Below are positions 20,292 through 28,717 of a stretch of 36,610 bases of DNA, piece by piece. Each line of letters begins with the position of its first letter. Position 1 is the first letter of the stretch. The position numbers and the translations under genes are program-made. The notes below the pieces were generated by a model that worked only from the letters and a program-made list of their open reading frames with translations, was not told the origin of the DNA and did not search any database. Origin of the DNA: Gammaproteobacteria bacterium (GTDB lineage: Bacteria; Pseudomonadota; Gammaproteobacteria; Chromatiales; Chromatiaceae); contig JALORY010000020.1 in assembly GCA_025458675.1 (NCBI GenBank), forward strand, positions 1-36,610, written 5' to 3'.

Positions 20292-20588
20292 ATGAACGTG
20301 ACCATCGTCCACGTCCGGGTCAAGCCGGAGCACATCGTCGAGTTCGTCGAGGCGACGCGCCTGAACCACGAGGCCTCGGTGCGGGAGCCGGGCAACCGCC
20401 GCTTCGACGTGCTGCAATCGGCCGACGAGCCGACTCACTTCGTCCTGTACGAGGCCTACGCCAGCGACGCCGACGCCCTCGCCCACAAGCAGACCACGCA
20501 CTACCTGCGCTGGCGCGAGGCGGTCGCGGGGTGGATGGCGGAGCCGCGGGTCGGCGTGCCCTTCGTCGGCCTGCTGCCGCCGGTCTGA
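20292..20588 (+). CDS. Antibiotic-biosynthesis-monooxygenase (ABM) domain protein, LsrG-like
   Basis: 98-residue single-domain protein of the ABM fold. Its sequence (NVTIVHVRVKP, NRRFDVLQS, FVLYEAYAS, HYLRWREAV, ending FVGLLPP) is close in layout to LsrG, the phospho-autoinducer-2 isomerase, so an isomerase or oxygenase of a small carbonyl compound is plausible. No lsr transporter, kinase or luxS is in the window, which argues against true AI-2 breakdown. A strong AGGAGG lies eight bases before the ATG. It opens a tight three-gene unit; the next gene begins 4 bp after its stop, so its substrate probably relates to an alcohol or hydroxy-aldehyde handled by the two dehydrogenases. Confidence 0.85.
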   Translation: MNVTIVHVRVKPEHIVEFVEATRLNHEASVREPGNRRFDVLQSADEPTHFVLYEAYASDADALAHKQTTHYLRWREAVAGWMAEPRVGVPFVGLLPPV

Positions 20589-20592
20589 CGCC

Positions 20593-21777
20593 GTGCAGCC
20601 CTTTTCCATCGCCCGCCTGCCGCGCATCGAGCTCGGGCGCGGCGCCGCCGCCAGGCTGCCGGGGCTCGTCGCCGGCTACGGCCGCCGCGCACTTCTGGTC
20701 ACCGGGGCGCGCTCCTTCCAGGCGACGCCACAGTGGGCCGCGCTCTGCGACGGCCTGCGTGCCCGCGGCGTGGGCATCGAGCACTGCGCGGTCGCCGGCG
20801 AGCCGTCTCCGCAGCTGGTCGACGATGCGGTCGCGCGGCTCGCCGATGCCCGGATCGACGTCGTGGTCGCCATCGGCGGCGGCAGCGCGCTCGATGCCGG
20901 CAAGGCGATCGCGGGGCTGCTGCGCGTCGGCCGCTCCGTGCTCGACTACCTCGAAGGGGTGGGGCCCGAGCTGCCGTACGAGGGACCGGCGGTGCCGTTC
21001 ATCGCCTGTCCGACCACGGCAGGCACCGGCAGCGAGGCGACCAAGAACGCGGTGCTGAGCACGCACGGCGCGGGCGCCTACAAGAAGTCTTTCCGCGACG
21101 ACCGGCTGGTGCCCGAGTGGGCGGTGGTCGACCCCGCACTGCTCGCGCCGTGCCCGCCCGCGCTGATCGCGGCGAACGGCATGGACGCGCTGACGCAGCT
21201 GCTCGAGTCCTACGTGTCGATCCGCGCCAACCCGCTGACCGACGCGCTCGCCGAGAGCGGGCTCGAGGCCGTGCGCGACGGCCTGCTCGACTGGTACCGG
21301 GGCGGGGCACAGGCGCACGAGGCGCAGGACCGGATGGCGTACGCGGCGCTGCTCTCCGGCATCACCCTTGCGCAGACCGGGCTCGGCTCGGTGCACGGGC
21401 TCGCCGCGCCGCTCGGCGCCTTCTTCCCTGTGCCGCACGGCGTCGCCTGCGGGACGCTGGTCGCCGCCGCGACGGCGCTGAACCTGCGCGCCCTCAGGGC
21501 ACGCCAGCCCGCCAGCCCGGCCCTCGCGAAGTACGGCCGGGCGGGCGAGATCCTTTGCGGTCGCCGGTTCGCGACCACCGCCGAGGCCGGCGACTCGCTG
21601 GTGGACCTGCTGGCCGGGTGGACCGAGGCCACCTCCCTGCCGCGCCTGTCGGCCTGCGGCATGGGGGAGGGCGACGTCGCCGCCGTCGTCGCGAATTGCC
21701 GCGGCAGCAGCATGAAGACCAACCCGCTCGTGCTCGCCGACGATGAGGTCGCGGGGCTGCTGCGGGAACGGCTCTGA
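20593..21777 (+). CDS. Iron-containing alcohol dehydrogenase family protein
   Basis: 394-residue group III alcohol dehydrogenase, expected to interconvert an alcohol and aldehyde with NAD(P). The nucleotide-binding GGGSALDAGKAIAG and the PTTAGTGSEATKNAVL segment are family hallmarks. The metal site is Asp198 (GMDAL), His268 (GSVHGLA) and His282 (PVPHG). The second of the four usual ligands, normally histidine in GxDALTH, is Gln202 here (MDALTQ), so metal type or activity may differ. The start is a GTG only 4 bp after the ABM gene stop. The substrate is unknown; the neighbours suggest a short hydroxylated aldehyde or alcohol. Confidence 0.93.
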   Translation: MQPFSIARLPRIELGRGAAARLPGLVAGYGRRALLVTGARSFQATPQWAALCDGLRARGVGIEHCAVAGEPSPQLVDDAVARLADARIDVVVAIGGGSALDAGKAIAGLLRVGRSVLDYLEGVGPELPYEGPAVPFIACPTTAGTGSEATKNAVLSTHGAGAYKKSFRDDRLVPEWAVVDPALLAPCPPALIAANGMDALTQLLESYVSIRANPLTDALAESGLEAVRDGLLDWYRGGAQAHEAQDRMAYAALLSGITLAQTGLGSVHGLAAPLGAFFPVPHGVACGTLVAAATALNLRALRARQPASPALAKYGRAGEILCGRRFATTAEAGDSLVDLLAGWTEATSLPRLSACGMGEGDVAAVVANCRGSSMKTNPLVLADDEVAGLLRERL

Positions 21778-21799
21778 CCAGACCTTCGGAGAGACGGCA

Positions 21800-22675
21800 A
21801 TGGGCGAACGCGTGGGTCTGATCGGGCCCGGGATCATGGGGCGGCCGATGGCGGCGAACCTGCTGAAGGCGGGCCACGGGGTCGCGGTCCACGCCCGGCG
21901 CCACGAGGCCGCGGCACCGCTCGCGGCGGCCGGTGCCACGGTGTGCGCCAGCCCACGCGAGGTGGCGGAACGCGCCGACACCGTGTTCACGGTGGTGTCC
22001 GACACGCCCGACGTCGAGGCAGTGCTGCTTGGGCCGGACGGCGTGATCGCCGGCGCGCGGCCGGGCACCCTGGTCGTCGACATGAGCACGGTCTCGCCGA
22101 CCGCGACGCGGCGCATCGCCGCCGCGCTCGCCGCGCGGGGCGTCGCGATGCTCGACGCGCCGGTGTCGGGCGGCGAGGCCGGAGCGATCGCGGGAACCCT
22201 TTCGATCATGGTCGGGGGACCGGCGGAGGCGTTCCAGCGCGCGCTGCCCCTGCTCCAGGTGCTGGGCACGAACGTCGTCCACGTCGGCGGCAGCGGGGCC
22301 GGACAGGTCGCCAAGCTGTGCAACCAGGTCGTCGTGGCCGAGACGGTGAATGCCGTGGCGGAAGCGCTCGCCTTGGCGCGGGCTGCCGGCGTCGACCCCG
22401 CGCGGGTGCGCGAGGCGCTGCTCGGTGGCTTCGCGGGCAGCCGCGTGCTCGAGGTCCACGGCCGGCGCATGCTCGAGGGAGACTACGCGCCGGGGTTCAG
22501 GGCCCGGCTGCACGACAAGGACATGCGCCTCGTTCGTGAGCTCGCGGCCGAGGTGGGCGTTGACCTGCCGGGGGCGGAGCACGTCGCCGGCCTCATCGCT
22601 GCGCTCGTTGCGCGGGGGGAGGGCGACCTCGACTCGTCCGCCCTCGCACGCCTGGTCGGCGCGCCCGGTGCCTGA
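21800..22675 (+). CDS. NAD(P)-dependent 3-hydroxyisobutyrate / 2-hydroxy-3-oxopropionate reductase-type enzyme
   Basis: 291-residue beta-hydroxyacid dehydrogenase. The Rossmann motif is GLIGPGIMGRPMAANLLKAG. Substrate and catalytic motifs are DAPVSGGEAGA, GSGAGQVAKLCNQ with catalytic Lys172, and the C-terminal YAPGFRARLHDKDMRL. These most resemble tartronate-semialdehyde (2-hydroxy-3-oxopropionate) reductase GarR/GlxR, though related enzymes act on 3-hydroxyisobutyrate or sulfolactaldehyde. The ATG at 21800 follows GGAGAGA and lies 22 bp after the alcohol dehydrogenase stop. It completes a probable three-gene operon for a small hydroxy-aldehyde or hydroxyacid; the true substrate is open. Confidence 0.9.
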   Translation: MGERVGLIGPGIMGRPMAANLLKAGHGVAVHARRHEAAAPLAAAGATVCASPREVAERADTVFTVVSDTPDVEAVLLGPDGVIAGARPGTLVVDMSTVSPTATRRIAAALAARGVAMLDAPVSGGEAGAIAGTLSIMVGGPAEAFQRALPLLQVLGTNVVHVGGSGAGQVAKLCNQVVVAETVNAVAEALALARAAGVDPARVREALLGGFAGSRVLEVHGRRMLEGDYAPGFRARLHDKDMRLVRELAAEVGVDLPGAEHVAGLIAALVARGEGDLDSSALARLVGAPGA

Positions 22676-22687
22676 GGGGGCGCTGCG

Positions 22688-22714
22688 CGCGGGGCGCCGC
22701 GGTGACGCCCCGCG
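22688..22714 (+). terminator. Hairpin after the dehydrogenase gene, loop shared with a hairpin before rnfC
   Basis: A perfect 9-bp stem (CGCGGGGCG / CGCCCCGCG) with a 9-nt loop lies just after the stop at 22675 and may end the upstream operon, although no T tract follows. The 12 bases ccgcggtgacgc at 22697-22708 recur exactly in the hairpin at 28669-28698. Confidence 0.45.
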
Positions 22715-22762
22715 AGGGGGCTGCCAACCCTGCGCCGGGTCAATCTCGGGGCGGTCGGGGCA

Positions 22763-22777
22763 TTGTGCAGCGCACAA
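22763..22777. promoter_or_regulatory. Palindrome upstream of rnfB (possible operator)
   Basis: TTGTGC-agc-GCACAA is a perfect 6-bp inverted repeat about 105 bases before the rnfB start, in the only sizeable non-coding gap before the redox operon. The first arm could double as a weak -35. No regulator is identified; it does not match an FNR/ANR or NifA site. Confidence 0.4.
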
Positions 22778-22882
22778 ATGCAGTGCAAGAATATTGTCAT
22801 TTGCAGGCGCCGTGCCCCGGCGGGGATCATTTCCGGGCCGCCGTGCCCTGCCGATCTGGACGTGCGCGCGAGGGGGATCCAG

Positions 22883-23761
22883 TTGACCGGTCTCGAGTTC
22901 ATGGGGGTGTCGGTTGCCTTCCTGACCCTGCTCGGGCTCGTCCTCGCGGTGGCCCTCGCGGTCGCCAACAAGTACCTGTTCGTGTACGAGGATCCGCGGA
23001 TCGACGAGGTGGAGGCGATGCTCCCCGCGGCCAACTGCGGGGCGTGCGGCACTGCCGGCTGCCGGAACTTCGCGGAGAAGCTGGTGGCGGGGGAGGTGAG
23101 CCCCGGCCAGTGCACGGTCAACGCGAAGGACACCAACGTCGAGATCGCGAATTTCCTCGGTGTGGCGCTCGGCAAGGTCGAGAAGCGCGTGGCACGCCTC
23201 GCGTGCGCGGGCGGCAGGCACGTCGCGCACATCCGCGCCTCCTACGACGGCCTGTCCTCCTGCCGGGCCGCTGCGCTCGTCTCGGGCGGCGGCAAGGGGT
23301 GCCGGTGGGGCTGTCTCGGCTTTGGCGACTGCGGGGCCGTCTGCGAGTTCGGTGCAATCGCGATGAACCGCTACGGGCTGCCGGTGGTCGACGTCGACAA
23401 GTGCACCGCCTGCGGCGACTGTGTCGACGTCTGCCCGAAGGATCTGTTCTCGCTCGAGCCGATCAGCCACCGCCTATGGGTCGCCTGCAAGAACCACGAG
23501 TTCGGCGAGGAGGCGGAGGCCGAGTGCGAAGTGATGTGCACCGCCTGCGGGCGCTGTGCGATGGACTCGCCGGAAGGCCTTGTGGAGATGCGCGACAACC
23601 TCGCGACGATCGACTACTCGAAAAATGCGCTGGCGTCCCCTGTCGCGATCGAGCGCTGCCCCACCGGCGCGATCGTCTGGTTCGACGCGGCGGGCAAGAC
23701 GTTTACCAAGGGACGCGACGCAAAGAAGATCATCCGTAAAGAGGCCCTTCCCGTCGGCTGA
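22883..23761 (+). CDS. rnfB: Electron transport complex subunit RnfB (extended, clostridial-like)
   Basis: 292-residue iron-sulfur subunit of the Rnf complex, thought to take electrons from ferredoxin. One N-terminal helix (VAFLTLLGLVLAVALAVA) is followed by the Rnf/DUF four-cysteine cluster motif NCGACGTAGCRNFAEKL with PGQC. A further cysteine-rich segment (GKGCRWGCLGFGDCGAVC) and a ferredoxin domain (CTACGDCVDVCPKD) come next. The second ferredoxin motif, CTACGRCAMDSPEG, has Ser where the fourth cysteine is expected; a later CPTGAI may supply it. The layout resembles the long clostridial RnfB more than the short E. coli RsxB. The start is taken as a TTG at 22883 preceded by AGGGGG; an ATG at 22901 is the alternative. 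The PFOR gene begins 51 bp downstream. Confidence 0.93.
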   Translation: MTGLEFMGVSVAFLTLLGLVLAVALAVANKYLFVYEDPRIDEVEAMLPAANCGACGTAGCRNFAEKLVAGEVSPGQCTVNAKDTNVEIANFLGVALGKVEKRVARLACAGGRHVAHIRASYDGLSSCRAAALVSGGGKGCRWGCLGFGDCGAVCEFGAIAMNRYGLPVVDVDKCTACGDCVDVCPKDLFSLEPISHRLWVACKNHEFGEEAEAECEVMCTACGRCAMDSPEGLVEMRDNLATIDYSKNALASPVAIERCPTGAIVWFDAAGKTFTKGRDAKKIIRKEALPVG

Positions 23762-23812
23762 TCCGCGCGGGGAGGCGAGAGCAACCGAAAGAAGCGACCA
23801 AGAGACGAGCCC

Positions 23813-26800
23813 ATGTTCGGCAGCAAGAAAGAGCAGCAGCAGGTCAAGTACCCCGGCGTGCGCATGGCGATGGACGGCAACACCGCCGTGATCATGTGCG
23901 AGCGCGAGGCGCCAAGGGCCACGTCAACGTCTCGGGACGTCCCCTCGTCTTCGTCGAGCCGGAGTCCGAGCACGCGGCCGCCGCGGTGACGGCGGGCATG
24001 TCGATGTCGGGCCTGCGGGCGACCAACTTCTCGTCGGCGCAGGGCGTGGCCTTCATGCACGAGTCGCTGTATGCGGCGGTCGGCAAGCGCCTGCCGTACG
24101 TGCTCAACATCGGCTGCCGGGCGATAACGAAGGCCTCGCTCAATGTGCACTGCGGGCACGACGACTACCACTGCATCGACGACACCGGCTTCTTCCAGAT
24201 CTTCGGCAAGAGCGCCCAGGAGGCGGCGGATCTCAACCTCATCGGCCGCAAGATTGCGGAGCTCTCGCTCACGCCGGCGGCGGTCGCGCAGGACGGGTTC
24301 CTCACCACGCACCTGATCGAGCCGCTGATGGTTCCGGAGCGGGCGTTGATCGAGGAGTTCCTCGGCAGGCCCGACGACGTCATCGACTGTCCGACGCCCG
24401 CCCAGCGCCTGATCTACGGCGCAAAGCGCCGCCGCGTGCCCGAGCTCTGGGACGTCGACAACCCCATGCTCTCGGGCTCGGTGCAGAACCAGGACGCCTA
24501 CATGCAGGCGGTCGCCGCGCAGCGCCCGTACTTCTTCGAGCACATCGCGCAGATCGCCGACGACGTGATGGCCGAGTACGCGGGCCTCACCGGCCGTCGC
24601 TACGGCCGCGTCGCCACCTACCGCATCGAGGACGCCGAGTACGTGATCGTCGGCCAGGGCAGCATGGTCGTCCAGGCCGAGGCGGTGGCCGACTACCTGC
24701 GCGAGACGCGCAAGCTCAAGGTCGGCGTGCTGAACCTCACCATGTACCGGCCGTTTCCCGGCGACCTCGTGGGCAAGGCGCTCAAGGGCAAGAAGGCCGT
24801 CGTGGTGCTCGAGCGCACGGACCAGCCGCTCGCGGAGGACCTGCCGCTGATGCGCGACCTGCGCGCGGCGCTCTCGAAGTGCCTGGAGAACGGCGCGGCC
24901 AAGGGCGCCAAGCCCTATCCGACGTACGAGAGCTTCCGCCCCGAGGAGATGCCGCAGCTCTACTCGGGCTGCTTCGGTCTCGGCTCACGCGACCTGCAGC
25001 CGGAGGGCCTCATCGGGGCCATCGAGAACATGCTGCCCGACGGGCAGCAGAAGCGCTTCTTCTACCTGTCGATCGCCTTCGTGCGCGAGCCCTCGGACCC
25101 GAAGGAGGAGATCCGCCTGCAGGAGCTGCTCGACGCCTACCCGCAGGTGCGCGACCTCGCGATCGAGGGCAGCGAGAACCCGAACCTGATGCCGAAGGGC
25201 GCGATCACCGTGCGCATGCACTCGGTGGGCGGCTGGGGCGCGATCACCACCGGCAAGAACCTGGCGATGACGCTCTACGACCTCCTGGGCTTCGACATCA
25301 AGGCGAACCCGAAATACGGGTCGGAGAAGAAGGGCCAGCCGACGACCTACTACCTGTCCGCGGCCCCCGAGCCGATCCCGCTGAACTGCGAGTACACGTA
25401 CGTCGACGTGGTGCTCTCGCCCGACCCGAACGTGTTCCACCACTCGAACCCGCTCGCGGGCCTGAAGAAGGGTGGCGTTTTCATCATCCAGTCCAACCTC
25501 GACAGCCCCGCGGCCGTCTGGGCCACCTTCCCGGTGCAGGCGCAGCGCTTCATCGTCGACAACGACGTCCACTGCTTCTACGTCGACGGCTTCACCATCG
25601 CGCGCGAGGAGGCGACCGATCCGGAGCTGCAGTTCCGCATGCAGGGCAACGCCTTCCAGGGCGCCTTCTTCGCGGCCTCGCCGCTGATGGAGCGCGCCGG
25701 CCTCAACGAGGAGGGGCTGTTCGCGGCCATCGAGGGCCAGCTGCGGGACAAGTTCGGCAAGAAGGGCGAGCGCGTCGTCGCCGACAATCTGCGCGTGGTG
25801 CGCCGCGGCTTCGACGAGTGCGTCGAGATCACCGAGAAGGCGGTGTCCGGCGCCGCGGTCGCGCGCCGCAAGGCCGCGCAGCTGCCGGTGATGCTGAAGC
25901 AGCTGCCGGTGGCGGAGGGCAAGGTCGCCGACATCCACCGCTTCTGGGAGCAGACCGGCTCCTTCTACGCGACCGGCCGGGGCAGCGACAACCTGGCGGA
26001 CCCGTTCCAGGCGCTGTCGATCATCCCGGCGTCGACGGGCATCTTCCGCGACATGACGCAGATCCGCTTCGACTACCCGAAGTGGGTGGCGGAGAACTGC
26101 ACGGCCTGCGGCAACTGCTACTCGGTGTGCCCCGACAGCGCCATTCCCGGCCTGGTCAACACGGTCGGCGAGGTCTTCGAGACGGCGATCCGCCGCATCG
26201 AGACTGCGGGCACGCCGACCCAGCACCTGCGGCGCGAGACCCGCGCCGTGGAGAAGAAGCTGCGGTCTTACGTCGAGGAGGACGGCGAGGGCGCGAACCT
26301 GAGCGCGCTGCTCGACCGGGCGGTGCTCGAGGTGCTCGCCGAGTCGACCCTGGAGCCCGAGCAGAAGGCGGGGCTCGAGCGCGAGCTCGGCCTGCTGATG
26401 GAGGCGATGGGCGGCTACTCCTTCTCCATCACCAAGCCCTACTGGGTGAACCCGGAGAAGAAGCAGAAGGGCGGCGGCGGCCTGTTCTCGATCACCATCA
26501 ATCCGTACGCCTGCAAGGGCTGCATGGAGTGCATCGAGGTCTGCGACGACCAGGCGCTCGTGAAGGAGCTGCAGACCGACGAGGCCGTGGCGAAGCTGCG
26601 CGCGGACTGGGCCTTCTGGCTCGAGTTGCCGACGACGCGACGCGAGTTCATCCGCATCGACGACCTCGACGAGAAGGTCGGCGCGCTCGACACCCTGCTG
26701 CTCGACAAGTCGAACTACCTGTCCATGGTCTCGGGCGACGGCGCCTGCATGGGCTGCGGCGAGAAGACGATCATCCACCTCTTCACCAGCGCCGTGACGG

Positions 26801-28662
26801 CGCTGATGCAGCCGCGGATCAAGAAGCACGTCGCCGAGCTCGACGACCTCATCGCCCGGCTCGAGACGCACATCCGCCTCAAGCTCGCCACGGCGATGGA
26901 CCTCTCCAACATAGGCGCGGTGAGTGCGGCGGTCGATTCTCACAGGGACACCGACCTCACGCTCGCCGATCTGTCGGCGTCGCTGGCGGGGGGCGCCGAG
27001 CCGGTCGACCAGAAGTGGCTGCGGTGGGTGACGCAGCTGCTCGAGAAGCTGCGCCACCTGCGCTGGCAGTACACCGAGGGCCACACCGGGCGGGGTCGCG
27101 CCAACTTGGGTTTCATCAACGCGACCGGCTGCACCTCGGTGTGGGGCTCGACCTTCCCCTTCAACCCCTATCCGTTCCCGTGGAGCAGCCACCTGTTCCA
27201 GGACTCGCCGTCGGTCGCGATGGGCGTGTTCGAGGGCCACATGCGCAAGATGACCGAGGGCTTCAAGGCCGTGCGCATGGCGAAGCTCGAGCTCGACGGC
27301 AAGTTCCGCCCGGAGGAGCACGACGCTTTCTTCACGCACTTCGACTGGCGCAAGTTTGCCGACGAGGAGTGGAAGCTGTGCCCGCCGGTCGTGGCGATCG
27401 GCGGCGACGGGGCGATGTACGACATCGGCTTCCAGAACCTGTCGCGCATGCTGATGTCGGGCCACCCGGTGAAGGCGCTGGTGGTGGACACTCAGGTGTA
27501 CTCGAACACTGGCGGCCAGGCCTGCACGTCTGGCTTCGTCGGCCAGGTCGCCGACATGTCGCCCTACGGCAAGGCCTGGAAGGGCAAGACCGAGATCCGC
27601 AAGGAAATGGGGCTGATCGGCATGGCCCACCGCACGACCTTCGTGCTGCAGGGGGCGATCTCCAACGTCACCCACCTGCTCGAGGGCTTCATCGACGGGA
27701 TCAACAGCCGGCGCCCCGCGCTCTTCAATATCTACGCGGTGTGCCAGCCCGAGCACGGCGTGCCGGACGACGCCTCCGAGCGGCAGAGCAAGCTCGCCGT
27801 GGAGTCCCGCGCCTACCCGCTGTTCCGCTTCGACCCCGACGCGGGCGAGACGCTCAAGGCGTGCAGCAGCATCGAGGGCAACCCGGCCCTCGACGCCGAC
27901 TGGCCGAGCTACACGCTGAAGTACGTCGACGAGCACGGCAAGGAGCGATCCATGGAGCTGCCGTTCACGTTCGCGGACTTCGCGCTGACCGAGGCCCGCT
28001 TCCGCAAGCACTTCCGCAGGGCGCCGCCGGACGCGTGGAACGACGACATGGTCGCGCTGGCCGATTTCCTCGATCTGCCTGCCGACGAGCGGGAGGGCAA
28101 GTTCCCGTACGTCTGGGGCGTGGACGCCAAGAACCGGTTGATGCGCGTGCTCGTCGCGGAGGAACTGGTCCGTTCCTGCGAGGAGCGGCGGCAGTTCTGG
28201 CGGCAGCTCAAGTCGCTCGTCGGGATGGAAGAGGGCGTGGACGTCGACGCGCTGGTCGCCCAGGCGAAGGCGGAGATGGCGCAGAAGCTCACGGCGAGCC
28301 TGTTCGCGCTCGCCACGGGCGGCAACATGGCGGGGCTGGCCGACTTCGCGCTGGGATCCCCGGGGGCGGGCGCCGCGGGGCGCGGCAACGGCGGCGCGGC
28401 CGCGGCGGGGGACTGGGAACCGGTGTGGATCGAGTCGCCGCAGTGCACCGCGTGCGACGAGTGCACGCAGATCAACCCGAAGATCTTCGCCTACAACGAC
28501 CAGAAGCAGGCGTACGTGGTCGACCCCAAGGGCGGGTCCTACAAGGACATCGTCAAGGCCGCGGAGAAGTGCACGGCCGGGTGCATCCACCCCGGCACGC
28601 CGTGGAACCCGGCCGAGAAGGACGTCGACAAGCTCGTGAAGCGGGCGGCCAAGTACCAGTGA
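23813..28662 (+). CDS. nifJ: Pyruvate:ferredoxin oxidoreductase family protein (giant, ferredoxin-fused; frame disrupted near the N-terminus)
   Basis: Thiamine-diphosphate 2-oxoacid:ferredoxin oxidoreductase of more than 1,600 residues, about 40% longer than ordinary NifJ. Order: pyrimidine-binding domain, domain II, a gamma domain (VGGWGAITTGKNLAM, KYGSEKKGQPTTYYLS), two [4Fe-4S] motifs (CTACGNCYSVCPD at 26098; CKGCMECIEVCDD at 26512), the thiamine domain (GDGACMGCGEK, GGDGAMYDIGFQN, SNTGGQACTSG), and an extra C-terminal ferredoxin (CTACDECTQ ... CTAGCIHP, from 28444). The expected N-terminus MFGSKKEQQQVKYPG starts at 23813 but runs into a stop at 23989. From about 23905 homology continues in another frame (AKGHVNVSGRPLVF). 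Some 20-30 residues that should include YPITP are absent. As written, the long frame could only start at an internal GTG (23896). Substrate is probably pyruvate, not proven. Confidence 0.88.
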
Positions 28663-28668
28663 GGCCAG

Positions 28669-28698
28669 GGGGCGGGCCGCGGTGACGCGACCCGCCCC
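28669..28698 (+). other. Intergenic hairpin between PFOR and rnfC
   Basis: A perfect 8-bp stem, GGGGCGGG / CCCGCCCC, with a 14-nt loop lies in the 55-bp gap between the PFOR stop and rnfC. It may act as an RNA processing or partial termination point that sets PFOR and Rnf levels apart. Its bases 28677-28688 (ccgcggtgacgc) are identical to part of the hairpin at 22688-22714. Confidence 0.45.
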
Positions 28699-28717
28699 GT
28701 AGCCGCAGCAGAGAGCC

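Noticed and set aside
20292-20588. ABM protein as part of an antibiotic biosynthesis cluster
   Set aside because: The name only reflects the fold. No polyketide, peptide synthase or resistance genes are near, and the sequence is LsrG-like.
23896-23930. Internal GTG at 23896 as the real PFOR start
   Set aside because: The resulting N-terminus MRARGAKGHVN would omit the conserved peptide encoded from 23813 in another frame and the YPITP region, so a disruption is the better explanation.
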